From positions 23,231,326-23,295,325 of the forward strand of contig CAMZMU010000107.1 of assembly GCA_947311845.1 (NCBI GenBank): a DNA stretch of 64,000 bases, read 5' to 3'. The position numbers and the translations under genes were made by a program. This document shows, piece by piece, positions 1-11,796 of the stretch. The DNA is from Poa pratensis. Taxonomy: Eukaryota > Streptophyta > Magnoliopsida > Poales > Poaceae. Under the pieces are notes generated by a model that ran no database searches, was not told where the DNA came from, and saw nothing but the letters and a program-made list of their open reading frames with translations. Position 1 is the first letter of the stretch; every line of letters starts with the position of its first letter.

Positions 1-395
1 TGTAATAAGTCCGAACTCTCAAGGGCAAAATCGTCTTTTAGGGGGCGGACGGAAAGAAGGTTTACTGACTTTATTAGTAGATATAGATTATTATTATTAG
101 GTAAAGATGGGCCGCTTCACCTTGGATGGTTCCCTTCGAACTGAATTCTTCGTTGGTTATGGGCCGAATAACTCATCAACTACTTGCTTGGATAGGCCTC
201 AAGAGATACACAGGCTGAATTCTAGTTGGAGGCCACAGCTAGTACTGTAGCAAATTGTAGCACTGCTGCGTCGTCCTTGGATTGGATCGGGCTCGGAGAG
301 CCTTTGTGCGTTTTTAGTCCGACCGTCATGTCTCACGTACATTCAAGCACTGTAGCATGGGAGCTCCTTTTTTTTTGTGAGAACACATGGGAACT
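1..395. other. Intergenic, no gene seen
   Basis: AT/GC-mixed sequence left of the first inverted-repeat element. I see no coding signature, tRNA or clear element end here. Confidence 0.4.
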
Positions 396-862
396 CCTAT
401 ACGACGCAAAAGCGTCCGTTACACGAGCGACGCCTAGAGACGTGGGCCGGGCCCAGCATGAACTCTGCCGCCACTGCACGTCCTCCCCTGCCGCTGCCGC
501 CGGCCAGGCCGCCTTCTTCCGACTCCCGCGGTCGGCCCCGCTCCAGCGGTGCCTCGCCGCCCGCCCTCCTCGACCGCGGCCCACCGCCGGTCCGACCGCC
601 GCCTTGGCCTCTGGCGAGGTCCTGGCCTCGCCTCGCCGGCGACGTCGCGGCCAGCCGTGTCGTCCCCGTCTCCGGCGAGGTCGTCGCGGCCGTGGCACGT
701 CACCTTCCTCAGACCCGTCGCCCCCGTCGCCATCCCTCTGCTCCTCTCCGGCCGCCGCCTCCATCCCGACTGGTGGCCCGGCCCATCTATGGCGACAGAG
801 GAACACGACACACAGGGTACGCGTTGCGTCGACTTAACGACGCAACGGGCGTCGTATAGGGA
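396..862. mobile_element. Candidate GC-rich TIR element (MULE/Pack-type?)
   Basis: The left end reads CCTATACGACGC and the right end GCGTCGTATAGG, an exact 12-bp inverted repeat. A looser match continues inward (GCGTC...GTTA against its complement). The interior is very GC- and CpG-rich and is open in several frames on both strands, which is composition rather than evidence of a gene. The layout resembles a short Mutator-like element that picked up GC-rich genic DNA. I could not find a convincing 9-bp target duplication, so the superfamily is inferred. Confidence 0.35.
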
Positions 863-1663
863 TTGCCCTGTAGCATTCGCTCGATAGTAGTTCCTCCGTT
901 CGCCACACAGGGAGTAGCAGTAAACCTGCAGCTAGCATATACGTTCGCCACTGTTTTTTCTTTGTCTGTTTTGTTATGCGTCCGGATGTCCCTGCATATG
1001 GTAGGCTACGTGTACATACGTACCTGAATGCCTGGTAGATGCATACCTACCTACTAACGTAGATCGCACATCCGATTAGTTCACACACACATGATATAGT
1101 ACATCCGAATCGTTCAAAATGCGGTGATGATTAGTGGGGTCGGGAAGATGGGCGCGCCTACTGGTTTGGAGCGCCCGTGAACCAAGAGACCACGTCAGAT
1201 TCCAGGCTGGCAGGCTGCTCTGCCATTGGTCCGGTGTCTTTGATTTATTTATTTGTACCTCACGTATATGCGTGTCCATGCCTTATAAATTTCTTTACAA
1301 GTAAAACTATAGAACATAATTGGCTCACAAAAAAAACATGCAGATGAATAAAGTACGAATACAATGTTAGGGCATGTGAACCCTATTTATAGGATTTTCA
1401 AAACAAAAAAAGGTAGAATTGGAAGCTTATGGAAATTTTTCCTTTGAAAGCTGTTTGATTTATATGATCATATCCCATGTGAAAATATCTCATAAGAATC
1501 CTGTAGTGTTAACTTCATAGCAAAAAAACCATGAAGTCTAACCTCATGACAAATTCTTTCACCACAATCAAGAGAATTTACTCTTCCCGTATAATTCAAT
1601 TTCGATATGACAACCCAATTCTATAAATTTCCTATTTCTTCACCTTTTCTATCCTATGAATCT
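863..1663. other. Intergenic, no gene seen
   Basis: AT-rich DNA with homopolymer runs. The portion from about 1360 resembles decayed MITE sequence, but I could not define ends. Confidence 0.3.
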
Positions 1664-2222
1664 AAAGAGTCCTCAACTAAGAATGAAAAATATAGGAACT
1701 GGTAGAACTAGTTATTCGGTTGCACCATAGAGAAAACACATAAATTTTCTAGTAGTATACATCATAGTACCTATAAATACCTTTCAACATGTCTGACCAC
1801 TTGATATAATATTTTTTTATTGTATAGTAAAGCACTTCATATGAATTTTTTTATCTTTTCTGCACTGCCCAATAAAAATGTCTTTTTTTTCACGAAACTT
1901 TTTGTGCTAACAATAAATGTCTTGAAGTATATCCGTTTTTTTTTGGATTTTTTTGACATTTTAAAAATGTTTTACACAACGGGTGCACTGCACCCGTGAC
2001 CCAAAACGGCGTGTCCTCAAAAGAGCCCTTAATTAAGAATGAAAAATGTAGGAATTGGTAGAAGTAGTTATTCGGTTGCACCATAGGGAAAACACATAAT
2101 TGTTTTTGGTAAGTATATACGTCATAGTTATGATAAACACCTATAAATATTTTTCAACATGTCTAACGACCTCTTGATATATTTTTTACAGTATAGAAAA
2201 GCACTTCATATTAATTTTGTAG
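1664..2222 (+). repeat. Diverged direct repeat of about 195 bp with spacer
   Basis: A block at about 1664-1858 recurs at about 2019-2222. Both contain the string GTTATTCGGTTGCACCATAG, then AAAACACATAA, CCTATAAATA, TTTCAACATGTCT and AAGCACTTCATAT in the same order. The copies differ by scattered substitutions and small indels. The roughly 160-bp spacer holds an unrelated T-rich stretch. This could be an old segmental duplication, or two copies of one short element. Confidence 0.6.
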
Positions 2223-2532
2223 GTTTCTTTGAAGTCCTTGACTCCGTGGGAAAATTCCCACAGATCGAATCCTATATCTAGCGCGGTGATCGTACACTTC
2301 ATAATCGTTTTTTCTCAGTAGATAGTGGATATGCCCTGCATGCTGCAGTAAATACCGGTCGATCGCCCAGTACGTACGTAGACATGCATGCTCGCACGCG
2401 GGAGTGCGCGCGCATGCACGAGGCCCTCTTCTCGTACGTCCTCGTCATGAGAATCCTCCAAAAACTTCGCACATGCGTCACGAGCTGAGTCCCCTTCAGT
2501 GGCCGTGATTCAGTGCCAAAGGTGTGTAATCC

Positions 2533-2703
2533 GTGACATGCACAGTGAAAAGAAGTCTATTACTATGTCGACTACAGAGATATGAATGTGTGACATGCAC
2601 AGTGAAAATAAGTCTATTACTATGTCGACTACAGAGATATGAATGTGTGACATGCACAGTGAAAAGAAGTCTATTACTATGTCGACTACAGAGATATGAA
2701 TGT
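2533..2703 (+). repeat. Tandem repeat, three 57-bp units
   Basis: The unit begins GTGACATGCACAGTGAAAA and ends in ACAGAGATATGAAT. It starts at 2533, 2590 and 2647, so the period is exactly 57 bp. The copies are nearly identical (AAAAGAAG against AAAATAAG in the middle copy). Because 57 is a multiple of three, reading frames stay open across it on both strands, but nothing around it looks coding. Confidence 0.85.
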
Positions 2704-3460
2704 CGCCTGTATAAAGCAAGTGTATGTCGCAATGTAGAGTGTACCACTGTGTGTCTACATTCAACTAATTAAATCCGACAAAATTTCTCATGTCTAAAGG
2801 CGGTGCTTATCGTCAACTTAATGTGTGGATGACCTTTTTAAGTTAGAGTCATCGGTCGGCCTAGTACTTGTAGATCATCTTAATAATCCTGGGATTCAAC
2901 TTGGTGAGATATATCTAATCAACCCACGGCTTCACATGCGGACGCGTGCATCTCAGAATGGATAGCTGCTCTGCTGCTGCCGCATGCATGCATGCCGATG
3001 AATGCTGAAAGAGATGTGGCCGCCGGCCGGGTAAAAGTACGTGCGTCACGTGTATATAGGGTATTGTCGTGGGCACAGTGCTGGTCGGATGCTTTCGTGT
3101 GGACGGGCATGCATGCATGTGTCCCTCTGATTTTTTTGTTAGGACCGGCCGGCCAGGCTTGTCATTTGCAAAGCTTGGATGTATCTCTGTTCTTGACAGT
3201 CGTCTACTCCCCGTGACCGTGAGTGTCGCAAAGATCGAGTCGCAGTCTTGCAGAGGAGAGGTTATCTTCCTGCCCGCGGTCGGTCAGAGACTCTCATGTA
3301 TTTAAGATTGTGTCGTGTGGCCCTTCTGCTGTGTTAAGTTAATCGTTCGGGGTTATGCATGCACATATGGACCACGACACCAACATCATGCAACCCTAAG
3401 AGAAACCCCCCAGCTCACTCGTAGTACATTCGTTGTCCAAAGAAGAGAGATCAAGTAAGC
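2704..3460. other. Intergenic, no gene seen
   Basis: Contains GCATGCATGC runs (RY-like motifs) near 2985-2998 and 3107-3118. No convincing exon or element end was found. Confidence 0.3.
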
Positions 3461-3463
3461 TTA

Positions 3464-4429
3464 GGATGACTCCAACGGGGCGACACAAATGGACACCAAA
3501 TTGTGTCCGTTTGTGTCGTGGTCCGGCTGAGAGGACAGGGGCGGACACCGCGCATCCAGAGGGTGCACCCAACGTTGCCGACGCATTTGGGAATTTGTCC
3601 GGGTCTCCTTCCTCCTCCAGACGCTGCACATCTCGACACAGCTGACCGCGTCTAGATTGAGTCGCTGGTCAAGATCGGGATGGAGACAATACTTGGGTGA
3701 TAGTTGCTGCCGTGATGCAAGAGAGAGAGAGAGAGAGAGCAGAACTCGCACGGAGGCCATGAGCTCACACGGAGGCACGGCCGGTCAGCAGGGGCGCGCG
3801 TGCTCGACGCCTAGGAGCTCCACTCGGGCGTGTGCTCGGGCTGGGGCGCCGTCAGCCGTCCCAGGAGTTGGAGGTAGCAGACCACGGCTGTGAGATCGAG
3901 CGCGACGGCGGAGCCGAGTAGAGACGCGGCGGCGCGGCCGAGGTTGGGGCGTCGGGCGAGGGGCGCGTCGAGAAGGTTAACTCCGTGCGGTCGCAGCCAC
4001 GGTCGACGGCGACGAAGACCTTGGTGCCGAATCGCTTCACGAGGCGGAGGGCTCGAGCGGGTGGTGCGACGCCGGTGAGACCAGCTCGCTGAGCAGCAAC
4101 AGCCATGAGCAGCAGCGAGGTGCGGTGGGAATTTTTTAGAGAGAATCGGGGGTAGGTGGGAGAAGGAGGAGAGAGACAATTTCTTTGGCTGCCATGTGGG
4201 GTAGCACGCGGACAGGGAGGACACACGACGGACGCACCTGACGCTTTTTCTGTCCTTTTTTGTCCGCCCACGATCCAAACCTGGCCCAAATTTGGTCCAG
4301 AAATGCGTCAGGTCGGACACAAAAGGGACACAAAACGGACCGCCTGTCCGTTTGCGTCTACCCATTGGGAGTTGATTTTTCGCATCCAGACATAAACAGA
4401 CTCGATGCATCGGCCGGTTGGAGTCATCG
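3464..4429. mobile_element. Non-autonomous PIF/Harbinger-like element, 966 bp
   Basis: The left end is GGATGACTCCAAC and the right end, read inward, is CGATGACTCCAAC. TTA flanks both sides (3461-3463 and 4430-4432), which is the PIF/Harbinger target signature. The subterminal sequence is rich in GTCCGTTTGTGTC-like words and their complements at both ends, as in Triticeae Harbinger elements. The GC-rich interior has long minus-strand frames, for example one beginning MAVAAQRAGL near 4104, which might be captured gene sequence, but I recognise no domain. No transposase is present. Confidence 0.65.
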
Positions 4430-4432
4430 TTA

Positions 4433-5328
4433 CCTATTCTTTTTCAGTGTACGCTACACGTAAATCAGCCGATCGAGACGCATATGTTAGTTCGGTTCAT
4501 CGGCTCAGAGTCACCAGGGCTCAGGCACGCTTTCCCCTGTACAACGGCGTGGCGCAGACGGCAGTGCCAGTGCATCTGTGCATGCCATACGTAACAGCTT
4601 TAAACCTATGCATGCACGCCCTGCCCTGCCCCGCCGGCCGGGGACCGGCCGGCTGCGCGTACGTACAACGGGCCGGCCAGCGTCTATGCCGATCACGAGC
4701 GCGCTCCGACGACGCTCGATCCGTTCACCCGGCCGCGTCGAGCGAGACACTGCGCGAACAGTGCCGGCCCGGCGTCCGCTCGCTGCCGGCGCCGGAAAGA
4801 CGGGAGCGGCACCGCCGACGCGACCTGCTTGCAGCGATGACGGCGCTTTCGTGATTGCCCCGCGTACGCCACCTCGTTCTGCATGCATGCCAGGCTGCGT
4901 CAGCGGCGACGCCAAGGGACAAACGAACAATGGCGTGGCGTTACGCTGTTGCCGTGCCGGCCGGGGCTTGATCTCGCGGCCTGCGATGAACTGATCGATC
5001 TGCTCCGGCGACGTGCGCGCGTCTGTGCTGCTACTGTAGCGACTAGGCGGACAAGGCAGAGGGCAAAGAAAAGGGAAAGCAGGCTGATCGATCGGGTCTT
5101 CATATGATCATAGGCAATAGCGTAGTGCCGCTACATACTAACTACAGTACGTATGCATGTGACTGCGGATTAACCGGGGCCCAGGGATGAGTGGGTTTAG
5201 AGGATGGTCTCCCGATGGCAAGGGCCGGCCGCTCACATGGAGGCCGGCCGCTAACATGGAGGCCGGCAGGAAGCGATGCCACGTCAACGGTATGTTTGGC
5301 TACTCATATGGATTTTTGGGAAATGCAA
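4433..5328. other. GC-rich intergenic DNA
   Basis: Long GC-rich overlapping frames on both strands, none with a recognisable domain. A short direct duplication around GGCCGGCCGCTCACATGGA and GGCCGGCCGCTAACATGGA lies at about 5223-5265. I do not support a gene here. Confidence 0.35.
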
Positions 5329-5622
5329 CCTCACACCTAGTTTGATGTCCCCTATTTATTTGGGATATCCAACTCTTTTACGAGCTGTGCACAAATTATT
5401 AATTATTTTTCAAATCAATGCATTATCAATAATTTTTAGATTTATGTAATTTATTTTTTGATTCATGTACTAACAAGAAATTTCTGGGCATGCATTAAAA
5501 AAGTAAAACCACACATTAACATGCTTTTTTATTTTATCAATACATCAATTAGTAGGAATCATATCGTTCATTGGATTCAATTTCGACGGTCATGATAGTA
5601 AGGGATATCCAACTAGGTGTGG
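5329..5622. mobile_element. MITE-like element with about 25-bp TIRs
   Basis: The left end, CTCACACCTAGTTTGATGTCC, matches the complement of the right end, CCACACCTAGTTGGATATCC. The interior is AT-rich and non-coding. No clear target duplication was seen, so the superfamily is open. Confidence 0.5.
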
Positions 5623-6570
5623 TATCGCCGCTTTGGGATTCTTGCCATTTTACATATGCCTGGTTGAGGAGAAACGTGAACTGAGCCATGTATTTCACGT
5701 CATTAATTTGGTTGCCCCAATTTTGAGGAGAAACATGAACTGAGCAATCTTTACAAGTGGGACTTTTTTTAAGTTCATTTTGAAAATCTTACAAGCAGGT
5801 CAATTGGGATTTTTAGTTGAGTGTCATCTAATGAGCATAAAATAAATGATGATCTTGATCCATATTTTAAAAGTGCAAAAGGGTCAGGCCGTGTGACCCC
5901 CTATGTCTTTTTTGTTTAATTCCACAGAAGAGTGTCTAACAAAAAGGATACCAAAAGCCCAAAGGAATAATATGATCATGTACATGGTTCATTACCTTGT
6001 TGGAAAAGTGGTTGCAATTTTACAATCTGCAGTCGTGTTTTATGGAATTATATTTCATTGCCAGGGCGGTAATGTACCTATGAGAAATTTGGGAAACTTG
6101 TAACTTTTGCTACTTTCAAAAACATATATTGGGCATTTCAGATAAAAACTGATTAAAAAACTAGATGTATGGATTGAAAATGCTTCTTCCTATGGTACAC
6201 GACTCACTTTGTACTATATGTTAATGTTCCTTTTGAATAAAACCATTATTTAGAATACCGATAAACAGATAAGGACACTTTCTACATCTGAAGGATAACA
6301 AAAGGGAACTACTACATGGTGAAGTGGAAAAGAAATTTGCAAGTCAAACAAAAGAGCGGTTTAGGTGTGAAATATTCCAGGAAGCATAATATAAGTCTTG
6401 TGTGCAAAAGATGGCGAAAGTTAGAAACTCGAACTAGTTTTTGGCAAACAATCATCAAAGTTAGTTATCTACTTAACAAATCGGTTCATTCTAATCTGAT
6501 TCTACTTGTTGGAAGGCTCTTTTAATAGTGAATGATTTTTTTATTTGTGGGGTGGCAAATAATTCTTAGT
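5623..6570. other. Intergenic host DNA split by the LTR element
   Basis: AT-rich with short frames only. It ends in the AACCC target site of the 6.7 kb LTR retrotransposon. The same target continues after 13245. Confidence 0.4.
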
Positions 6571-6575
6571 AACCC

Positions 6576-8015
6576 TGATGTCTACGCACGCTTCTATTCT
6601 TATAGACAGTGTTGGGCCTCCAAGTGCAGAGGTTTGTAGAACAGCAGCAAGTTTTCCTTAAGTGAATCACCCAAGGTTTATCGAACTCAGGGAGGTAGAG
6701 GTCAAAGATATCCCTCTCAAGCAACCCAGCAATTAAGATACAAGAAGTTTCTTGTGTCCCCAACACACCCAATACACTTGTCAGGTGTATAGGTGTACTA
6801 GTTCGGTGAAGAGATATTAAAATACAAGTAATATGGATGATTATAAGTGGTAATTGCAATCTGAAATAAAAATGGCAGCAAGCAAACATGTAGCAGAACT
6901 GGTTGTAAACGGTGTTTCAATGCTTAGAAACAAGGCCTAGGGATCATACTTTCACTAGTGGACACTCTCAACAATAATAATATAATTGAATACATAGATA
7001 TTTCCTCTTCACTATGCTACTCTGAATTATTCTCTCGTTGGATAACGAACACCAATCCACTGCGTAGGGCTATAACAGCACACCTTAAAGTCGCATTCCA
7101 CATCTAGGGAACCCCACACTGTCAACTTGAGCGCCCTAAATAGTACTAGACAAACACCGCAATTTCATAGAGACATCCAACACAAATAATAACTCATGAT
7201 AAGTATTCCTGTATCTTTAGCCTAAGAGCCACACACGGTGCGCACACTGTCAACTTCGCACCGTGGGACAAAGGTGACTCCGGAGTTTACATTAATAAAA
7301 CCACTTGAGTAGCATATAAGATAATGAAGAGTAACATCTAGGATTCAACTAGATTACAAAGCTCATGATCACATAAAGATCACACCATGGGAGAGAGAGA
7401 TAAACCACATAGCTACCGGTAGAGCCCTCAGCCCCTGAAGAACTACTCCCTCCTCATCATGGGAGGCAGCAACGGCGATGAAGATGGCGGTGGCGTCGAT
7501 GGAGATGGCTCCGGGGGCAATTCCCCGTCCCGGCAAGGTGCCGAAACAGAGACTTCTGTCCCCCGAATTAGGGTTTTTGGTGGCGGCGGAGCTCTGGAAC
7601 TTTTCTGGGGAAATCGTCGATCTTTTAGGGTTTTCGGGGTAGGAGCAATATATAGTCCAAAGGGCGTCGCGAGGCGGTGCACGAGGAGGCGACACCACCC
7701 CTCGGGCCGGTGGGCCCTTGGCCGCGCCGAGCCCACGTGTGGGGCCCTCGTGGCTCCACTTCGCCTCTCCTTCGGACTCCAGGTGTCTTCTGATAAAATA
7801 GGGGCCTCCGTAAATTTTCGTCCAATTCCGAGAATATTTCCAGACTAGCTTTTCTGGAATACAAAAACAGCAGAAAACAGGAACTGGCACTGGCATCTTG
7901 TTAATAGGTTAGTCCCAGAAAATGTATAAAATGAAATGAAGTGATGCAAAACATGTAATAATTGGTATAAATAGCATGGAACATCAAAAATTATAGATAC
8001 GTTTGAGACGTATCA
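6576..8015 (-). repeat. 3' LTR of the retrotransposon
   Basis: 1440 bp. In plus orientation it begins TGATGTCTACGCACGC and ends GAGACGTATCA. It contains a GC-rich middle part (about 7440-7760) and matches the second copy at 11797-13245 with few differences. Confidence 0.9.
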
Positions 8016-10967
8016 GCATCCCCAAGCTTAGTTCCTGCTCGTCCTCGAGTAGGTAAACGATAAAAACAAAATAATTTTTGAGGTGACATGCTACCATCAT
8101 AATCTTGATCAATAATATTGTAAGGCACATGTAAATGAATGAAGTGATCCAAGTCAATGGTCTATAGTTTGCTACCAAATAGATAATGAGTAAACAATGA
8201 ATCACACAAGCTAAACGTTTTCATGAATAGTACTTTCGAGACAAGCATCAAACAGTTTTGCATAAGAGTTAACTCATAAAGCAATAGTCTCTAATAAAAG
8301 GTATTTAATCAACACAAAGGAAGAATTAAGTTTCAGCATTTGCTTCAACTTTCAACATATTTATCTCATGGATATCGTCAACACAAAGTAGTATAACAAG
8401 TCCAATACGTTGCATATAAATGTTGTAACAAAGTTGACACTAGTGTTTGCTTGTGGAAGACAGAAAGAATAGGAAAACTGACTCAACATAAAAGTAAAAG
8501 AAAGGCCCTTCGCAGAGGGAAGCAGGGATTAAGTCATGTGCTAGAGCTTTTAGGTTTTTGAAAGCATATAGAGATTGCATAAAATATTTGACACTCCTCC
8601 CAACCTTGCTAACACAAGCCATGGCTAACCGAATCCTCGGGTGCCTTCCATCAATCACATACCATGGAGGAGTATCTATTTTTGAGAGGTGTTTGTTAAT
8701 TGTCAACGAATGGTAGCGGGTGAGAACAGTATTCTACCTGTCAAACGGACTTTTAAGAGCGGCTCCCATGAAGGACGTTATTTCTACCAGCAAGGCAGAT
8801 CATCCCTCTTTCTCTTTGGTTTACACACGCAGGTATTTCACTGTTTGTCATTGCTTACTGATGAATCAGGGCAAAAGTGTGAAGAGAATTAATGGTTAAA
8901 GTTGTAATTAATTGGGACTGGGCACCCCGTTGCCAGCTCTTTTTGCAAAATTAGAGGATAAGCGGATGTATATGCCGCTAGTCCAGGTGTAAAAGTCCAT
9001 TTGACAAATAGAATAAAGAATAACCACACTAATTCCTCATGAGCTAGTAAACATTGACACAAAAAGGGAATAATAACATTTTGAATAATTTAAAGGTAGC
9101 ACATGAAAAATTTACTTGGAGTGGCAAGGAAATACCACATATAGGTAGTTATGGTGGACACAAATGGCATGGATTTTGGCTCAAGGATTTGGATGCACGA
9201 GAAGCATTCCCTCTCAGTACAGAGTTTAGGCTAGCAAGGTTATGTAAGCAAACAAGAATATCAACCCGTACACCAAGTTTTATATGACAAACATATTGCA
9301 AACGTTATAAGACTTCATACCGTCTTCCTTGTTAACCAAACCCTGTTATTAGAAAATATCTAGACCTTAGAGATACCACCGATGCAAACCAAATTTTCAA
9401 CAAGCTTTACGGTAGTTCTTCACTAATAGGCTTAACTCATGTGATGCACAAATTTAATCATGATCTACTTGTTAACTCAAAACAATTGACAAGCATCAAG
9501 TTATCCAAATTAGTGATCTACAAGATTAAGCAAGTTTTTCCTTATACCAATTACCACATGCAACATTTTCTGAACCAACCAAACACCAATCAATTTATTT
9601 ATCAACTCTCCAAACAATATAAGTGAAGCAAGAGAGTACTTTCTACAAAAGAAAGCTAATAGCTCTGACAAGAGATACATGAAAACAAGAGCTAAAAGCT
9701 GAACAGCGCTAGATATGAATACTCAACAAATATAAGTGAAGAATAGGAGTATTCTCATGAAAAAGCGGAGCGTGTCTCTCTCCCAATCAAGAATGCTAGG
9801 GTCCAGTCAAGCTTTATTGAAAATAAAAGTACAATACTGAAAATAAAAGCACACAGACGCTCCAAGAAAAGCACATATGATGTGAAAGAATTAAAATATA
9901 GTTTCACTAGAGATGACCTGATAATTTTGCCGATGAAGAAGGGGATGCCTTGGGCATCCCCAAGCTTAGACGCTTGAGTCTTCTTGAAATATGCTGGGGA
10001 GATCCATGGGAGCCTCCCCAAGCTTAAGCTCTTCACTCTTCTCCATCCTATTATATCACTCTTCCTCTTGACCCTTGAAAACTTCCGTCACACCAAACTC
10101 AAAGTAAATCTCATTAGAGGGTTAGTGCATAATCAAAAACTCACATGTTCTATAAAGACGCAATATGACTTGTTACTTTAAACATTAGCTACTGCCACTG
10201 ATGTTATGTGAAGCTCTTCCACCCAAAAAAGAATTTCACTCAACACTAGTAAAAGAGAGAATGCAAAATAAAAAGGCATAATCTGTCTAAAACAGAACAG
10301 TCCGCAAAGACGAATTTTTTCGAGGCACTTACACGCTCAGATCGAAAAACTTTGAACTAATGAAAGATTCAGACATTCATAAAGATTACGCACAAAATTT
10401 TCAGATTTAATTAACAATTGGTGATTTTAGGAATTTCGTACAGTGAACAGCAAAAATCTGTTTCTGCGCAGCAATCAAAATTAAGCATCATCTTAACATT
10501 AGAGGCTACTCTTGGCACAACAATGCGAGAAAATAAAGATACAAAGGAGTTGCTACAGAAGTAAACAGCACCTTGACTCAAATAAAAAAAAATGCAGAAA
10601 ATAAAAATAATGGGTTGTCTCCCACAAGCGCTTTTCTTTAAAGCCTTTTAGCTAGGCATGATAATTTTGATGATGCTCTCATATGTATAAGAGTGAATAT
10701 GAAAGAGCATCAAGAAGCAAATATCAAACACATTTAAGTCTAACCCACTTCCTATGCAAAGGAATCTTGTAAGAAAATAAATCAATAAAGCACAAAGTGA
10801 CTAGCATAGGAAGGCAAAACAAGTGCAACTTCAAAACTTTCAACATAAAGAGAGAGACTTAATATTATTGAGATATATGAAACCATGTCTCCCTCTCTCA
10901 TAAGGACCAGTAGGTCTTAAAGTACCCAGCAAATAAAAGCAAATCAAGAGAAAGCTCAAAACCTTCA

Positions 10968-11540
10968 TCATAAAGAGAAGAAATTTAGTAACATGAAGAT
11001 TTCTATAACCATACTTTCCTCTCTCAAAATAATTTTCAGTGGCATCATGAATAAACTCAACAATATAGCTATCACATAAAGCATTCTTATCATGATCCAC
11101 ATGCATAAAGTATCATTACTCTCCACATAAGCATAAACAGTTTCATTAGTAATAGTGGGAGTAAAAGTATCACATCCATCATTGTAATCATCATAAATTG
11201 GAGGCATAGAATAATCATAATGAATTTTATCCTCAATAGTAGATGGACTGAAAATATCATATTCATCATTGTAAACATCATATATAGGAGGCATATCATA
11301 ATCAACATAAACTATATCCTCAATAGTAGGTGGAGTGAAAATATCACAATCATTATAAACATCATATATTGGAGGCAAAGTATCATCAAAGCAAATTTTC
11401 TCCTCCAAAACCGGGGAACTAAAAAGATCATTTTCATCAAAACTACTCCCCAAGCTTAACTTTTCCATAGCATTAGCAATAATGGTGTTCAAAGAATTTA
11501 TAGTAATAACATTGCTACCATCATGCAAATAATTTTCCAT
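10968..11540 (-). CDS. Acidic repeat ORF of the LTR element (190 aa, unknown function)
   Basis: This is the only sizeable frame inside the LTR element, in the element's own sense and close behind the 5' LTR and primer site. The protein starts MENYLHDGSNVIT. From about residue 55 it has three diverged units of roughly 30 residues built on PPIYDVYND, then IFTPPTIED, then VDYDM. They are rich in Asp, Glu, Tyr and Ile. The C-terminal third turns hydrophobic. It has no zinc knuckle, protease or polymerase motif, so it is not an ordinary gag. Non-autonomous cereal elements sometimes keep such ORFs. I do not know a function, and it may only be a decayed gag leader whose open frame is kept up by the repeats. 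Confidence 0.5.
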   Translation of the reverse strand: MENYLHDGSNVITINSLNTIIANAMEKLSLGSSFDENDLFSSPVLEEKICFDDTLPPIYDVYNDCDIFTPPTIEDIVYVDYDMPPIYDVYNDEYDIFSPSTIEDKIHYDYSMPPIYDDYNDGCDTFTPTITNETVYAYVESNDTLCMWIMIRMLYVIAILLSLFMMPLKIILREESMVIEIFMLLNFFSL

Positions 11541-11796
11541 AGGTTTTTTAATTTTCTCTTCAAAACATCATGTCCTAACTCAAGATAAATTTCATAAAGC
11601 TCTCTAATTTTTTTGTTGTTTTCCATTAAGCCTAACTAGTGAAATAAAAACAAGAAACAAAAAGATATAATTGCAGAATCTAAAGGAAATACCTTCGAGC
11701 ACTCACACGCAGCAACAGTGCTAGAAAATAGCTAGTAGCTGGAGGATGTGAGTACCTTTTACCTTACCTCCCCGGCAACGGCGCCAGAAAATAGCT

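Noticed and set aside
226..837. 203-codon open frame in GC-rich DNA
   Set aside because: Several frames on both strands are open over the same interval because the sequence is GC- and CpG-rich. There is no domain, and inverted ends suggest an element.
3811..4410. 199-codon minus frame
   Set aside because: It runs through the terminal repeat region of a Harbinger element and has no recognisable domain, so it is not called as a gene.
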